Of a stretch of DNA of 64,000 nt, positions 36,043-44,345 are shown in pieces. The DNA is from Candidatus Poribacteria bacterium (GTDB taxonomy: Bacteria > Poribacteria > WGA-4E > WGA-3G): contig OY282386.1 of NCBI GenBank assembly GCA_958295945.1, positions 2,307,864 through 2,371,863 on the forward strand, written 5' to 3'. The notes beneath the pieces are model-generated. The model saw only the letters and a list, made by a program, of their open reading frames with translations. It did no database searches and was not told the DNA's origin. Each line of letters begins with the position of its first letter. Within the stretch, counting starts at the first letter, position 1. The position numbers were made by a program, and so were the translations under genes.

Positions 36043-36104
36043 ACATGAGATAGCATCCTAATTGTAATATAAGTTTTTTCATAGATTAGGAGGCTATCTC
36101 ATGT
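36043..36104 (+). promoter_or_regulatory. 20-bp hairpin that would hide the transposase ribosome binding site and start codon
   Basis: ACATGAGATAGCATCCTAAT (36043-36062) is complementary, with one mismatch, to ATTAGGAGGCTATCTCATGT (36085-36104). The right arm contains AGGAGG (36088-36093) and the ATG at 36101. RNA reading in from outside would fold and block translation, whereas RNA starting inside the left arm would not. Confidence 0.8.
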
Positions 36105-37258
36105 GTCAATATCTTATCAAATCTACGATGTCCTTTCAAACACTTCTCTACTCTCATTTTGGGAAAAAGTCTTTGCAATTGCGAGAAACGCTACTTTTAC
36201 TTTCAATGGGTCATATGTTTGCACTTTTTAATCCGAATCAGGTAGCACAATCGTTATCTATTCCGGTAGCGAACCTTTATAGGCATCTAAAAGGCTTCTC
36301 GCTCTATCGATGGAAGTGTCTATTTGTTCGCGTCGGGTGTTCGATCGCACTCCAAGAGGGACGAGATACCGAATCCAAAAGTGATGCTACAAAATCTCGT
36401 CGTCGCCCTACAATAAGTGTGGATGGGACAAATGACCCGCGCTATGGTAAACTCCTGTCCTACTGCTTCAGTTGGTGGTCAAAAAAACACAATACCTCTA
36501 TCCGAGGCAGAAATGTGTTAGCTATCACGATCAAGATTGGCTCTATGATTATCCCTCTCAATATTCGCATTGTTAGCAAACAAGGCAGAGGGAACACAGA
36601 TAAACCTTCCTATTTTATTGCGATGCTCAAAGAGATATTAGATTTCTTTGACACATCGGGTGTGGATTTGAGAAAATATCCGATCACTTTTGATTCGTGG
36701 TATGGCAGTCAACAACTACTCCAAATCCTGTCTGATATGGGATTTGATACCAAACTCGTGCACGGGAAAAGCAACTATGTGATGGATATTGAGAACGAGA
36801 ACGTTAAACTCTCACAACACAAAAAACGGATAGAACTACATCCAGCAAGATGGGGATGCGATAAACCACACTATCGCACCCACGCAACTAGTAAGACATT
36901 TGTATCACTTGTGCTCCTCTTCTTTTTAGATATGGGCAAGACCCGAACAATGATGGTTTTTGGAAAATCCGGACGATCTTGTGAAATACTCAAGATTTGG
37001 TCTCAACACCATGGTATAGAACAATTTTGGAGATACCTAAAAACAGATTTGAAACTTTCAAAAATGAGTTTAGCGGGTAGACAAGGTGCGTATGCGAGCT
37101 TGGGTGTCAAAGTGATGAGCTCTCTCTTAGGACAGCATTTGAGCCGTTTGACACATAAAACATTCTATCAGGGACAACTTGAACTTTCTGGACAAAGACA
37201 CATCCTGTTTACTCTTATAGAGCATTTTCATGAACAAATACCAACGAAACGCCTATAG
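36101..37258 (+). CDS. IS4-like DDE transposase
   Basis: A 385-aa protein with AGGAGG before its ATG. Candidate catalytic residues are Asp in ISVDGTNDPRYG, Asp in ITFDSWYGSQQL and Glu in HHGIEQFWRYLKTDLKL, the last in the Y-(2)-R-(3)-E-(6)-K-like context of IS4/IS701 transposases. The N-terminus resembles a DNA-binding region (SIPVANLYRHLKGFSLYRW). The frame is intact, so the element may be active. Translation is probably controlled by the hairpin over the start. Confidence 0.83.
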   Translation: MCQYLIKSTMSFQTLLYSHFGKKSLQLRETLLLLSMGHMFALFNPNQVAQSLSIPVANLYRHLKGFSLYRWKCLFVRVGCSIALQEGRDTESKSDATKSRRRPTISVDGTNDPRYGKLLSYCFSWWSKKHNTSIRGRNVLAITIKIGSMIIPLNIRIVSKQGRGNTDKPSYFIAMLKEILDFFDTSGVDLRKYPITFDSWYGSQQLLQILSDMGFDTKLVHGKSNYVMDIENENVKLSQHKKRIELHPARWGCDKPHYRTHATSKTFVSLVLLFFLDMGKTRTMMVFGKSGRSCEILKIWSQHHGIEQFWRYLKTDLKLSKMSLAGRQGAYASLGVKVMSSLLGQHLSRLTHKTFYQGQLELSGQRHILFTLIEHFHEQIPTKRL

Positions 37259-37293
37259 ACATTGAAATCCACAGCAATTTGATAAATACCAGA

Positions 37294-37441
37294 TTAACCT
37301 AAGTTGCTACCTACTGAATATTAATCATGAAATTACTTTATCAAACGAAGAAACAAATGAATTCTGCATATTTTAGTGCCACGTCTTATAAATCGGGGTT
37401 ACAAACCCCTCCAACAATTGATAGGTGGCAACTTAGGTTAA
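37294..37441. mobile_element. MITE of the TAACCTAAGTT family, copy 1
   Basis: The ends TTAACCTAAGTTGCTACCTA and, inverted, the stretch finishing AGGTGGCAACTTAGGTTAA form terminal repeats with one or two mismatches. Internal text AATCGGGGTTACAAACCCCTCC forms a second hairpin. A copy lies at 51893-52034. The two copies bracket the WD40 array. Confidence 0.82.
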
Positions 37442-37536
37442 ATTAATCTTCATTAGGAACGATATGTGTGTCCTATAAACCTAGTATATGTAAAAAATTT
37501 GAAAACAAATAATTAACTGGTACAAGTCGTATCATT

Positions 37537-39345
37537 TTATACTTCTGGAACATTCCACAACTTCACCGTGCTATCCCATCCAGCAGTTGCAAGTGTTCGT
37601 CCATCTGGAGAATAGGACAGAAACCATATTTCTTGAATATTTTCATGGGTAAATGCTTCTATTACTACACCGGTGTGAGCATCACAAAAACAGATCTGAT
37701 CTCCTTCAAAAATTGCATACGCGAAAGTCTCTCCATTTGGAGAAAAGGCTATTTCACTTGCCATTTTATCAATTTCAAAAGACTTTATAGGTTTTTCACC
37801 ATCTATTTTCCAATATTGAATTTCACCTTGCCTTAAACATAGAAGAGTATGTGAATCTGGTGAAGATGCGACAAAGCGTCCAGATATTTTTTTGACGGTT
37901 TCTTCAGTAGTTAAATCCCAAAATCTTATCTCTCCACCAGCCGCACCGACAAGTAATTGTCCGTCAGGCAAAAATACAAGGTTTCTTATATCCTGCGATT
38001 TGGATTCAAGTTTCTTCGTGTTTTTGCCAGAAGTAACATCCCACAGATAAACGTTACCATGTTCATCGCCGCCTGCAAGCGTCTTTCCATCAACAGAAAA
38101 CGCAACGGATGTAATGTCATTCAGATCTCCTTCAAAAACTTGTTCCTTTTCCCCTGTTTCAGTATTCAAAATATAAACCCAGTTGTTTCTATCATCGCCA
38201 CAAGCCAATCTTATTCCATCTGGTGCAAAAGCACAACAAGTAACTATATGTGGATGTATATAGATATTTTTCATAAGTTTAAATGTCTTTGTATCCCACA
38301 AATGGAGTCTGGCGAAACCACACAGTACAGCGAGAACATCTTCAACCGGTGAATATGTCATACACCTAAATATCTCTGCGTATCCATCAATTGCACGTAG
38401 TTGTGAACCCTTTGCAACATCCCAAAATCGAATTGGGCCGTCGTCACTGTCTGTAGTAGCTAATGTTTTTCCATCAGGGGAAAAAACGACATGGTATGTG
38501 GAATCTTGTGGACTTTGGATGGATTTTAATCGTTCTGCTTTAGTAACATCCCAGAACTGAATCACATCGTCACGCAAGTTGTTACTGACAAGTATATTCT
38601 CTGTTGGACTAAACAAAACTGTATTCACCCAATCGTCATTTGTGGTAGCAGCTATTGTATTAAGTAAGTTGCCTGTATCGGTATCCCAAATCCTGATTTT
38701 TCCACCACGTTCTCCAATTGCGAACATTTTACTATCCGCAGAAAAGGAAATGGCAGAAATATAATCTTGATTACCTTTAAGTGTACGGATATATTCGCCT
38801 ATGTGTGCGTTCCAAAGATGGACCATATTATCACCGCCATAACTTGCAAGTAACTCACCATGTGGTGAAAACATCACTTCAGATACATAGCCAGCATGTC
38901 CGGCAATAGTAAGAACCTGCTGACCTGTCGGAATATCCCAAAAACGAATTAATTCGTCATTTCCACCACTGATAAGTTTCTGTCCATCATGACTAAAAGT
39001 TACAGATGCGACTCCATCAGTATGTTCTGAGAGTATCATCTTAAGGTTTCCCGATTGGATATCCCATAATCTGATTGTTTTGTCGCTGCTCCCACTTGCC
39101 AAAAGTGAATTATCCGGACTAAAAGCAACACTGTGTACCCCAGCCGTGTGTCCCAAGAACAGATTGAGTTCCTTGCAAGTATGTGTATCATAAAGCCATA
39201 TACCGTAAGTGCCACACGTAGCAAACAGTGAACCATCTTTGGAATATACCATATCAAAAGTACAACCTTTTCCGAGACGTGCTTTTGCACCATCAGGCAA
39301 TTTCCAACCTGTAACATCTTGTGATTGTAAAGATTCTGCTGTCAT
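37537..39345 (-). CDS. WD40 propeller protein (stand-alone, sigma domain lost)
   Basis: A 602-aa protein made of WD40 repeats (for example GHTAGVHSVAFSPDNSLLAS and TLATAGWDSTVKLWNV at the end). It begins with the family signature WKLPDGAKARLGKG. It is a close duplicate of the propeller half of the sigma-WD40 fusion at 41904-44300. AGGAGAAGTT precedes the ATG exactly as at the fusion's internal junction. Upstream, about 20 codons still resemble the end of the sigma factor (RLR...FEVETERGEV) and then the resemblance stops, so the sigma part was deleted. WD40 rings bind proteins; no enzyme function is implied. Confidence 0.9.
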   Translation of the reverse strand: MTAESLQSQDVTGWKLPDGAKARLGKGCTFDMVYSKDGSLFATCGTYGIWLYDTHTCKELNLFLGHTAGVHSVAFSPDNSLLASGSSDKTIRLWDIQSGNLKMILSEHTDGVASVTFSHDGQKLISGGNDELIRFWDIPTGQQVLTIAGHAGYVSEVMFSPHGELLASYGGDNMVHLWNAHIGEYIRTLKGNQDYISAISFSADSKMFAIGERGGKIRIWDTDTGNLLNTIAATTNDDWVNTVLFSPTENILVSNNLRDDVIQFWDVTKAERLKSIQSPQDSTYHVVFSPDGKTLATTDSDDGPIRFWDVAKGSQLRAIDGYAEIFRCMTYSPVEDVLAVLCGFARLHLWDTKTFKLMKNIYIHPHIVTCCAFAPDGIRLACGDDRNNWVYILNTETGEKEQVFEGDLNDITSVAFSVDGKTLAGGDEHGNVYLWDVTSGKNTKKLESKSQDIRNLVFLPDGQLLVGAAGGEIRFWDLTTEETVKKISGRFVASSPDSHTLLCLRQGEIQYWKIDGEKPIKSFEIDKMASEIAFSPNGETFAYAIFEGDQICFCDAHTGVVIEAFTHENIQEIWFLSYSPDGRTLATAGWDSTVKLWNVPEV

Positions 39346-39867
39346 AACTTCTCCTCTTTCTGTTTCTACTTCAAATCCGGTAGGTTCCCTCGTTGTTCGT
39401 AGTCGCTCAATTCATTGCGCATCTTGCATTAATGGAGAGGTCTCAATCCTCAAGTGCATAGTAGTAGGCACACTCCGTGTGCCGTTCCTTCTCTTGTTGG
39501 AGGGTTTCCAATTTTGTTAGATAAGAGCGGTGCCGCAAGGACGCGCCAGACGTTCCTTCTCTTGTTGGAGGGGTTCCAACCCCAATAGATACCATAAGCG
39601 TCATCAGTGTTGATTTGGATTGATTGTTTTGCCAACATCGGTGCAGCTAATCATATCAATAGCACGCTGAAACTTCAGACTCATAATCCTGAAAATCTCA
39701 TAATCCTGAAAATCCTGGTTCAGACAAAAATGAATTACACAAACTTGACATCAATTGTGCGGTTAGGAAACCGCACATAGACATCAATTTAGTGGTTTAT
39801 AGTTTGCAGGCTTTCTTTAGTCCCGTAGGTACTGAGGACACGCTTAGAATCGCATTTATTAATATGC
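39346..39867. other. Intergenic region with sigma-factor remnant and short repeats
   Basis: Positions 39346 to about 39405, read on the minus strand, retain a degenerate sigma-factor end. Beyond it are two copies of CGTTCCTTCTCTTGTTGGAG (39483 and 39551) and a 17-bp tandem pair CTCATAATCCTGAAAAT (39680-39713). These match the style of dispersed small elements in this genome. No gene is supported. Confidence 0.6.
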
Positions 39868-41706
39868 CTAAAGCTTACTTACATCCCATAAAAGAACTGT
39901 CCCATCAGAACTCACACTTGCAACTGTTTCCCCATCCGTAGAAAACGCAACATCATTGATGCTTTGTGTATGTCCAGTAAACGTCTGTAGAAGTTCTCCA
40001 GTGTGTGCATCCCAAATGTGTACAACTTTTTCATTCTCAGAAATATTCGCAAGCAACCTGCCATCAGGAGAACATGCCAGATGCGTTACAACTCCTGCAT
40101 CTGATATCGATGGACATGTCAACTCACCTGTGGCAACATCCCAAAAACGGATTGTTCCATCCGCACTACCACTTACAACCGTGTTCCCATCAGAAGAAAA
40201 CACCACGTTATTAACTTCCTTTTCGTGTCCCGTTAACGTTGTAAGGAGAGTCTGACTGTCAACATCCCATATCATGATTGTTTTGTCATTGCTACCACTT
40301 GCAAGCTTTCTTCCATCAGGAGAAAACGCAACTGAATTGACTTCATCTGTATGTTCATTGAAAGTCATCAAGCAATCTCCAATCAGATAAAGTTGCCCCT
40401 TACAAATCTCCCATATACATACTTTGTTATCTCTGGTACCCGTCGCGAGCATACATCCATCAGGTGAAATTGCTATAGAAGAAAAAGAAAACTTTGCGTC
40501 ATCTCCTCTGAAACTTCCGAGAAACCGACCAGTTGCTACATCCCACAAACGTGCTTTGTTAGAAGAATCTCTTGTCACAAGCATGTTTCCATCTCTTGAA
40601 AATTTGATTGAATGGACATCCGATTGCCGAACAAAGGTAGTATTTATCTGTTTGCTATTTTGTAAATCCCACCACTGGACTTCGTTTTCTCCACCACAAG
40701 TCAACGTTTTCCCGTCAGGAGAAAATGTTACAGAATAGAGTTCCATTGGTCTGTGATCGAGTATGGTAATTCTTAATTCACCTGTGTTTGCATCCCACAT
40801 GCGGACCGTGCCATCATCACTCCCACTGGCAATTGTCTCTCCATCAGGTGAATAAGACACCGAAAGCACCTCGTCTCCATGTGCCATACTATTCAATAGT
40901 TCTGCTGTATCAACATCCCAAACATCGACTCTGTCCCAACGGCTGCCTGTCACAAGTCTGCTTCCATCCGGTGAAAACTCCATTGACTGAAACTCACCTA
41001 CCCACTCTGTATTATTACTGAGTCGTTTACCAGTTTCTAACTCCCAAAACTGCAAAGGACCATCTTCTGTAGCAAGAATTTTCTGATCAGGTGAAATGGC
41101 AGCAGCATTAAAGTTAGTTTCAAGGGACATCTCTTTGACAATTTCATAGTCCTGTGTATCCCAATATGCAATTTGTGACTCCTTATTAGCGGTATTGCCT
41201 ACGGTAAGAAGATGTATACTATCAGAAGTATATGTCATAATTGCATCTGATGCAAAATCTGTTAAACAAGATTTTAAAAGCTCACAGGTACCAACATCCC
41301 ATACCATGATTTCACCATCTGTACTTGCAAGTTTATCTCCTCTCACATTGAATGTTAAATACTCAACATCATTTTTATGTCCAACACAAGTACCTTTTAG
41401 CCGACACGTCTTTGCATCCCAAATATGGATTGCTTTGTTTTCACCACTCGTAGCGAAGAATTTTCCATCTGCGCTGAAGGCAATAGTCGTAGCAGGTGTA
41501 GTATCCTCTGTCAGTAAGTCAAGAGCTTCTCCTGTTTCTGCATCATAGACCCAGACACCGATGGATGAAGCGACAGCCAATCGTTTTCCATCAGGAAAAA
41601 ATGTGACTTGATTTATTTTTCCTTTCCCAAGACGGGTTATTGCCCCATCTGGTAATCCAACCTGAGCATTTTTATGTGTGAAAGTAGCACCTTCGTTTAT
41701 TTCCAT
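39868..41706 (-). CDS. WD40 propeller protein (stand-alone)
   Basis: A 612-aa protein with about 13 WD40 repeats, probably two seven-bladed rings (VNSVAFSPDGRKLASGSNDK, VASVSSDGTVLLWDVSKL). Signature near the N-terminus: GLPDGAITRLGKGKINQVTF. AAGGAGATTCTAATAG lies before the ATG. It is more divergent from the neighbouring propellers than they are from each other in pairs. No sigma remnant is seen upstream; a MITE occupies the 197-base gap to the next gene. It probably binds a protein partner, perhaps one shared with its neighbours. Confidence 0.9.
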   Translation of the reverse strand: MEINEGATFTHKNAQVGLPDGAITRLGKGKINQVTFFPDGKRLAVASSIGVWVYDAETGEALDLLTEDTTPATTIAFSADGKFFATSGENKAIHIWDAKTCRLKGTCVGHKNDVEYLTFNVRGDKLASTDGEIMVWDVGTCELLKSCLTDFASDAIMTYTSDSIHLLTVGNTANKESQIAYWDTQDYEIVKEMSLETNFNAAAISPDQKILATEDGPLQFWELETGKRLSNNTEWVGEFQSMEFSPDGSRLVTGSRWDRVDVWDVDTAELLNSMAHGDEVLSVSYSPDGETIASGSDDGTVRMWDANTGELRITILDHRPMELYSVTFSPDGKTLTCGGENEVQWWDLQNSKQINTTFVRQSDVHSIKFSRDGNMLVTRDSSNKARLWDVATGRFLGSFRGDDAKFSFSSIAISPDGCMLATGTRDNKVCIWEICKGQLYLIGDCLMTFNEHTDEVNSVAFSPDGRKLASGSNDKTIMIWDVDSQTLLTTLTGHEKEVNNVVFSSDGNTVVSGSADGTIRFWDVATGELTCPSISDAGVVTHLACSPDGRLLANISENEKVVHIWDAHTGELLQTFTGHTQSINDVAFSTDGETVASVSSDGTVLLWDVSKL

Positions 41707-41755
41707 CTATTAGAATCTCCTTTTTGTAGTTTGAATATTAGTCGTGTGTTGGTGT

Positions 41756-41865
41756 CTTTAGTCCCGTAGGAACGATATGTTAATTGTACTGTGTCGTTCC
41801 TACGGAACTCAAAGTTGTTGGGGACAAATATATCCTATAGACATATCGTTCCTACGAGACTAAAG
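41756..41865. mobile_element. 110-bp MITE with CTTTAGTC terminal repeats
   Basis: CTTTAGTCCCGTAGGAACGA begins at 41756 and its near-complement ends at 41865. Internal CGTTCCTACGG repeats the arm. It has no coding capacity. It lies between two WD40 genes and a half-copy (CTTTAGTCCCGTAGG) occurs near 39815. Confidence 0.78.
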
Positions 41866-41903
41866 AGTGTTTTCAGACCAAAATTGCTTATACCTAACTC
41901 ACG

Positions 41904-44300
41904 TTATATTACATCATATTCTACTTCTGGAACATTCCACAACTTCACCGTACTATCCCATCCAGCAGTCGCAAGTGTGCGTCCATCTGGAGAATAGGAC
42001 AGAAACCATATTCCTTCAATATGTCCATGCGTATAAGAAGCAATTACTTTACCAGTATTTGCATCACAAAAACAGATCTGATCCTTTTCCCAATGTGTAT
42101 AAGTGAATGTTTCTCCATTAGGAGAATAGGCTACATTACTCGCTTTCTTATCAATTGTGTTTATCGGTTCATCACCATCAACATTCCAAAATTGAAGTTC
42201 AAAGTTTTTAATACATAGAAAAGTTTGGAAATCTGGAGAAGGTGCAACCGTGTGTCCCTGAGCCTTTTTGATGGTTTCTCCGGTAGTTAAATCCCAAAAT
42301 CGAATTTCTCCATCAGTTGAACTGATAAGTACTTGATCGTCCTGCCAAAATACAAGGTCTTTTATTTCGTCTGATTCGGATTCAAGTATCTTCGTGTTTT
42401 TGCCAGAAGTAACATCCCAGAGATAAATGTTCCCATGTTCATCGCCGCCTGCAAGCGTCTTTCCATCAACGGAAAACGCAACAGATGTTATATAATTCAG
42501 ATGTCCTACAAGAGTCTGTTCAATCTCATTTTTTTCAGGATTTAGAATATTTATAACGTTCTTTCTATCATCTTCATACGCTAATCTTATCCCATCTGGT
42601 GCAAAAGCTATACACCCAACTCTCTGTTTATATAGATGAATTGTATTCAAGTGCTCACACGTTTGTGTATCCCACAAACGGAGTCTACGGGCACCATCCA
42701 ATACTGCAAGCGTGTTGGAAACAGGTGAATGCGTCATTCGCACAAACATCTCTGCGTATCCATCAAGTGTCCTTGTAGGTGAACCTGATGCAACATCCCA
42801 AAATCTGATAGTCCCGTCCCTGTGTGTATTTAGCAAAGTGTTTCCATCTCGAGAAAATATGACAAAGTAAGTTGTATCTGGTGGACTTTGTATAGTTTTT
42901 ATTCGTTCTCCTTTAGTAAAATCCCAAAACTGAATCACATCATCATTATAGTTGTTGCTAACGAGTGTTTTCCCATCTGGACTGAAAACAACTGTATTTA
43001 CTCCATCGGCATCCGTAGTAGCAGTGATTGTATTGAGTATGTTTCCAGTATCAGTATCCCAAAATCTGATCTTACCATCCTGATTTCCACTTGCAAGCAT
43101 TTTACTATCAGGTGAAAAAGAAATTGATGAAACTGAACCTGTATGTCCTTTAAGTGTGTGCAGGAATTCTCCTGTCCGTGCGTTCCATAAGTGTATCATT
43201 TTATCCGTACCATAACTTGCAAGTAACTCTCCGTTTGGTGAACACATCACTTCGGATAAATTACCAGCATGTCCAGCAATAGTCAAAATCTGTTTACCTG
43301 ATGCAACGTCCCAAAAACGAATTAATTCGTCATTTCCACCGCTAATAAGTATCTGCCCGTCTTGACTAAAAGTTACTGATCTGACAGCATCAGTATGTCC
43401 TGAGAGTGTCAACTGATGTTCGCCTGTTTGGACATCCCATATTATTATTGAGTTATCATTACTTCCACTTGCCAGGAGCGAATTATCTGGACTAATAGCA
43501 ACGCTACTCACACCATCCGTATGACCTAAAAACAGATTGAGTTCTTTCCCAGTATGTGCATCATAAAGCCAAACACCGATAGTGCTACCCACTGCAAATA
43601 GCGAACCATCTTTAGAATATGTAATATCAAAAGGATAACCTTTTCCGAGACGCGCTTTTGCACCATCAGGTAATTTCCAACTTGTAACATCTTGTGATTG
43701 TAAAGATTCTGCTGTCATAACTTCTCCTCTTTCTGTTTCTACGCCAAACTCCTGTCGTAGCAGTGTGCGAATATCTCTTAATCTACTCTTAACTGTACCG
43801 GCAGGCATCTTGAATTTTTCAGCAATTTCTCTGATATTCCATAATTCCAAATAGTATAATTCCGCAACAGAACGCACTTTCTTTGGCAGTTGATGTATCG
43901 CTTCTTTAACATCGGTGATTAGTTGCGTATTGTAATATCGGTCTGTAGCGTCTTGATCAATATGTTCCACCAATACGGACTCCTGATGAGGTATTTCGTC
44001 ATATCTATGCTGTGTAGTTTTATAATACCGTTTACATGCGTTGAGTGCGATGCGATGTAGCCACGGTCCAAAACTATCAACCTTTTTCAATCCAGTTATG
44101 TTTTGCCACACAGACATCCAAATGTCGTTACTAATCTCTTCGGCATCTTGCAGATGTCTTGAATTAGCGACTATGACACGCCATATCCGAGGTTTATAAC
44201 GGGACATGAGTTCTGCAAAAGCTGCTTCATCCCTGTCTTGAACGAGTTGAATCAGTTCTGCATCTGCAAGGTCGCTGAACACCAGAAACTCATTGGTCAT
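41904..44300 (-). CDS. ECF sigma factor-WD40 fusion protein
   Basis: A 798-aa protein. Residues 1-194 are an ECF sigma70-family factor: region 2 with RYKPRIWRVIVANSRHLQDA and WLHRIALNACKRYY, region 4 with LPKKVRSVAELYYLELWNIR and IREIAEKFKMPAGTVKSRLR. From residue 195 a WD40 double ring follows, opening with WKLPDGAKARLGKG and ending TLATAGWDSTVKLWNV. Met195 is preceded by a good internal ribosome binding site, so a free 604-aa propeller may also be made. The sigma half is nearly identical to that of 44346-47033, and the propeller half to 37537-39345. It should recruit RNA polymerase under control of the propeller. No membrane anti-sigma gene is nearby. Confidence 0.92.
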   Translation of the reverse strand: MTNEFLVFSDLADAELIQLVQDRDEAAFAELMSRYKPRIWRVIVANSRHLQDAEEISNDIWMSVWQNITGLKKVDSFGPWLHRIALNACKRYYKTTQHRYDEIPHQESVLVEHIDQDATDRYYNTQLITDVKEAIHQLPKKVRSVAELYYLELWNIREIAEKFKMPAGTVKSRLRDIRTLLRQEFGVETERGEVMTAESLQSQDVTSWKLPDGAKARLGKGYPFDITYSKDGSLFAVGSTIGVWLYDAHTGKELNLFLGHTDGVSSVAISPDNSLLASGSNDNSIIIWDVQTGEHQLTLSGHTDAVRSVTFSQDGQILISGGNDELIRFWDVASGKQILTIAGHAGNLSEVMCSPNGELLASYGTDKMIHLWNARTGEFLHTLKGHTGSVSSISFSPDSKMLASGNQDGKIRFWDTDTGNILNTITATTDADGVNTVVFSPDGKTLVSNNYNDDVIQFWDFTKGERIKTIQSPPDTTYFVIFSRDGNTLLNTHRDGTIRFWDVASGSPTRTLDGYAEMFVRMTHSPVSNTLAVLDGARRLRLWDTQTCEHLNTIHLYKQRVGCIAFAPDGIRLAYEDDRKNVINILNPEKNEIEQTLVGHLNYITSVAFSVDGKTLAGGDEHGNIYLWDVTSGKNTKILESESDEIKDLVFWQDDQVLISSTDGEIRFWDLTTGETIKKAQGHTVAPSPDFQTFLCIKNFELQFWNVDGDEPINTIDKKASNVAYSPNGETFTYTHWEKDQICFCDANTGKVIASYTHGHIEGIWFLSYSPDGRTLATAGWDSTVKLWNVPEVEYDVI
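43716..43730 (-). promoter_or_regulatory. Internal ribosome binding site and ATG at a sigma/WD40 junction
   Basis: AGAGGAGAAGTT precedes ATG (43718-43716) with a five-base gap from AGGAG. It lies in frame exactly where the sigma factor ends and the propeller begins (residue 195). The stand-alone copy at 39345 starts with the same sequence. Confidence 0.7.
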
Positions 44301-44345
44301 AAACAGATATCCAATTGGACAAATAATGTAATTTGAGAAGGATGA

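Noticed and set aside
35760-37300. Terminal inverted repeats for the IS4-like element
   Set aside because: I searched both flanks and found no convincing matching ends, so element borders are not given.
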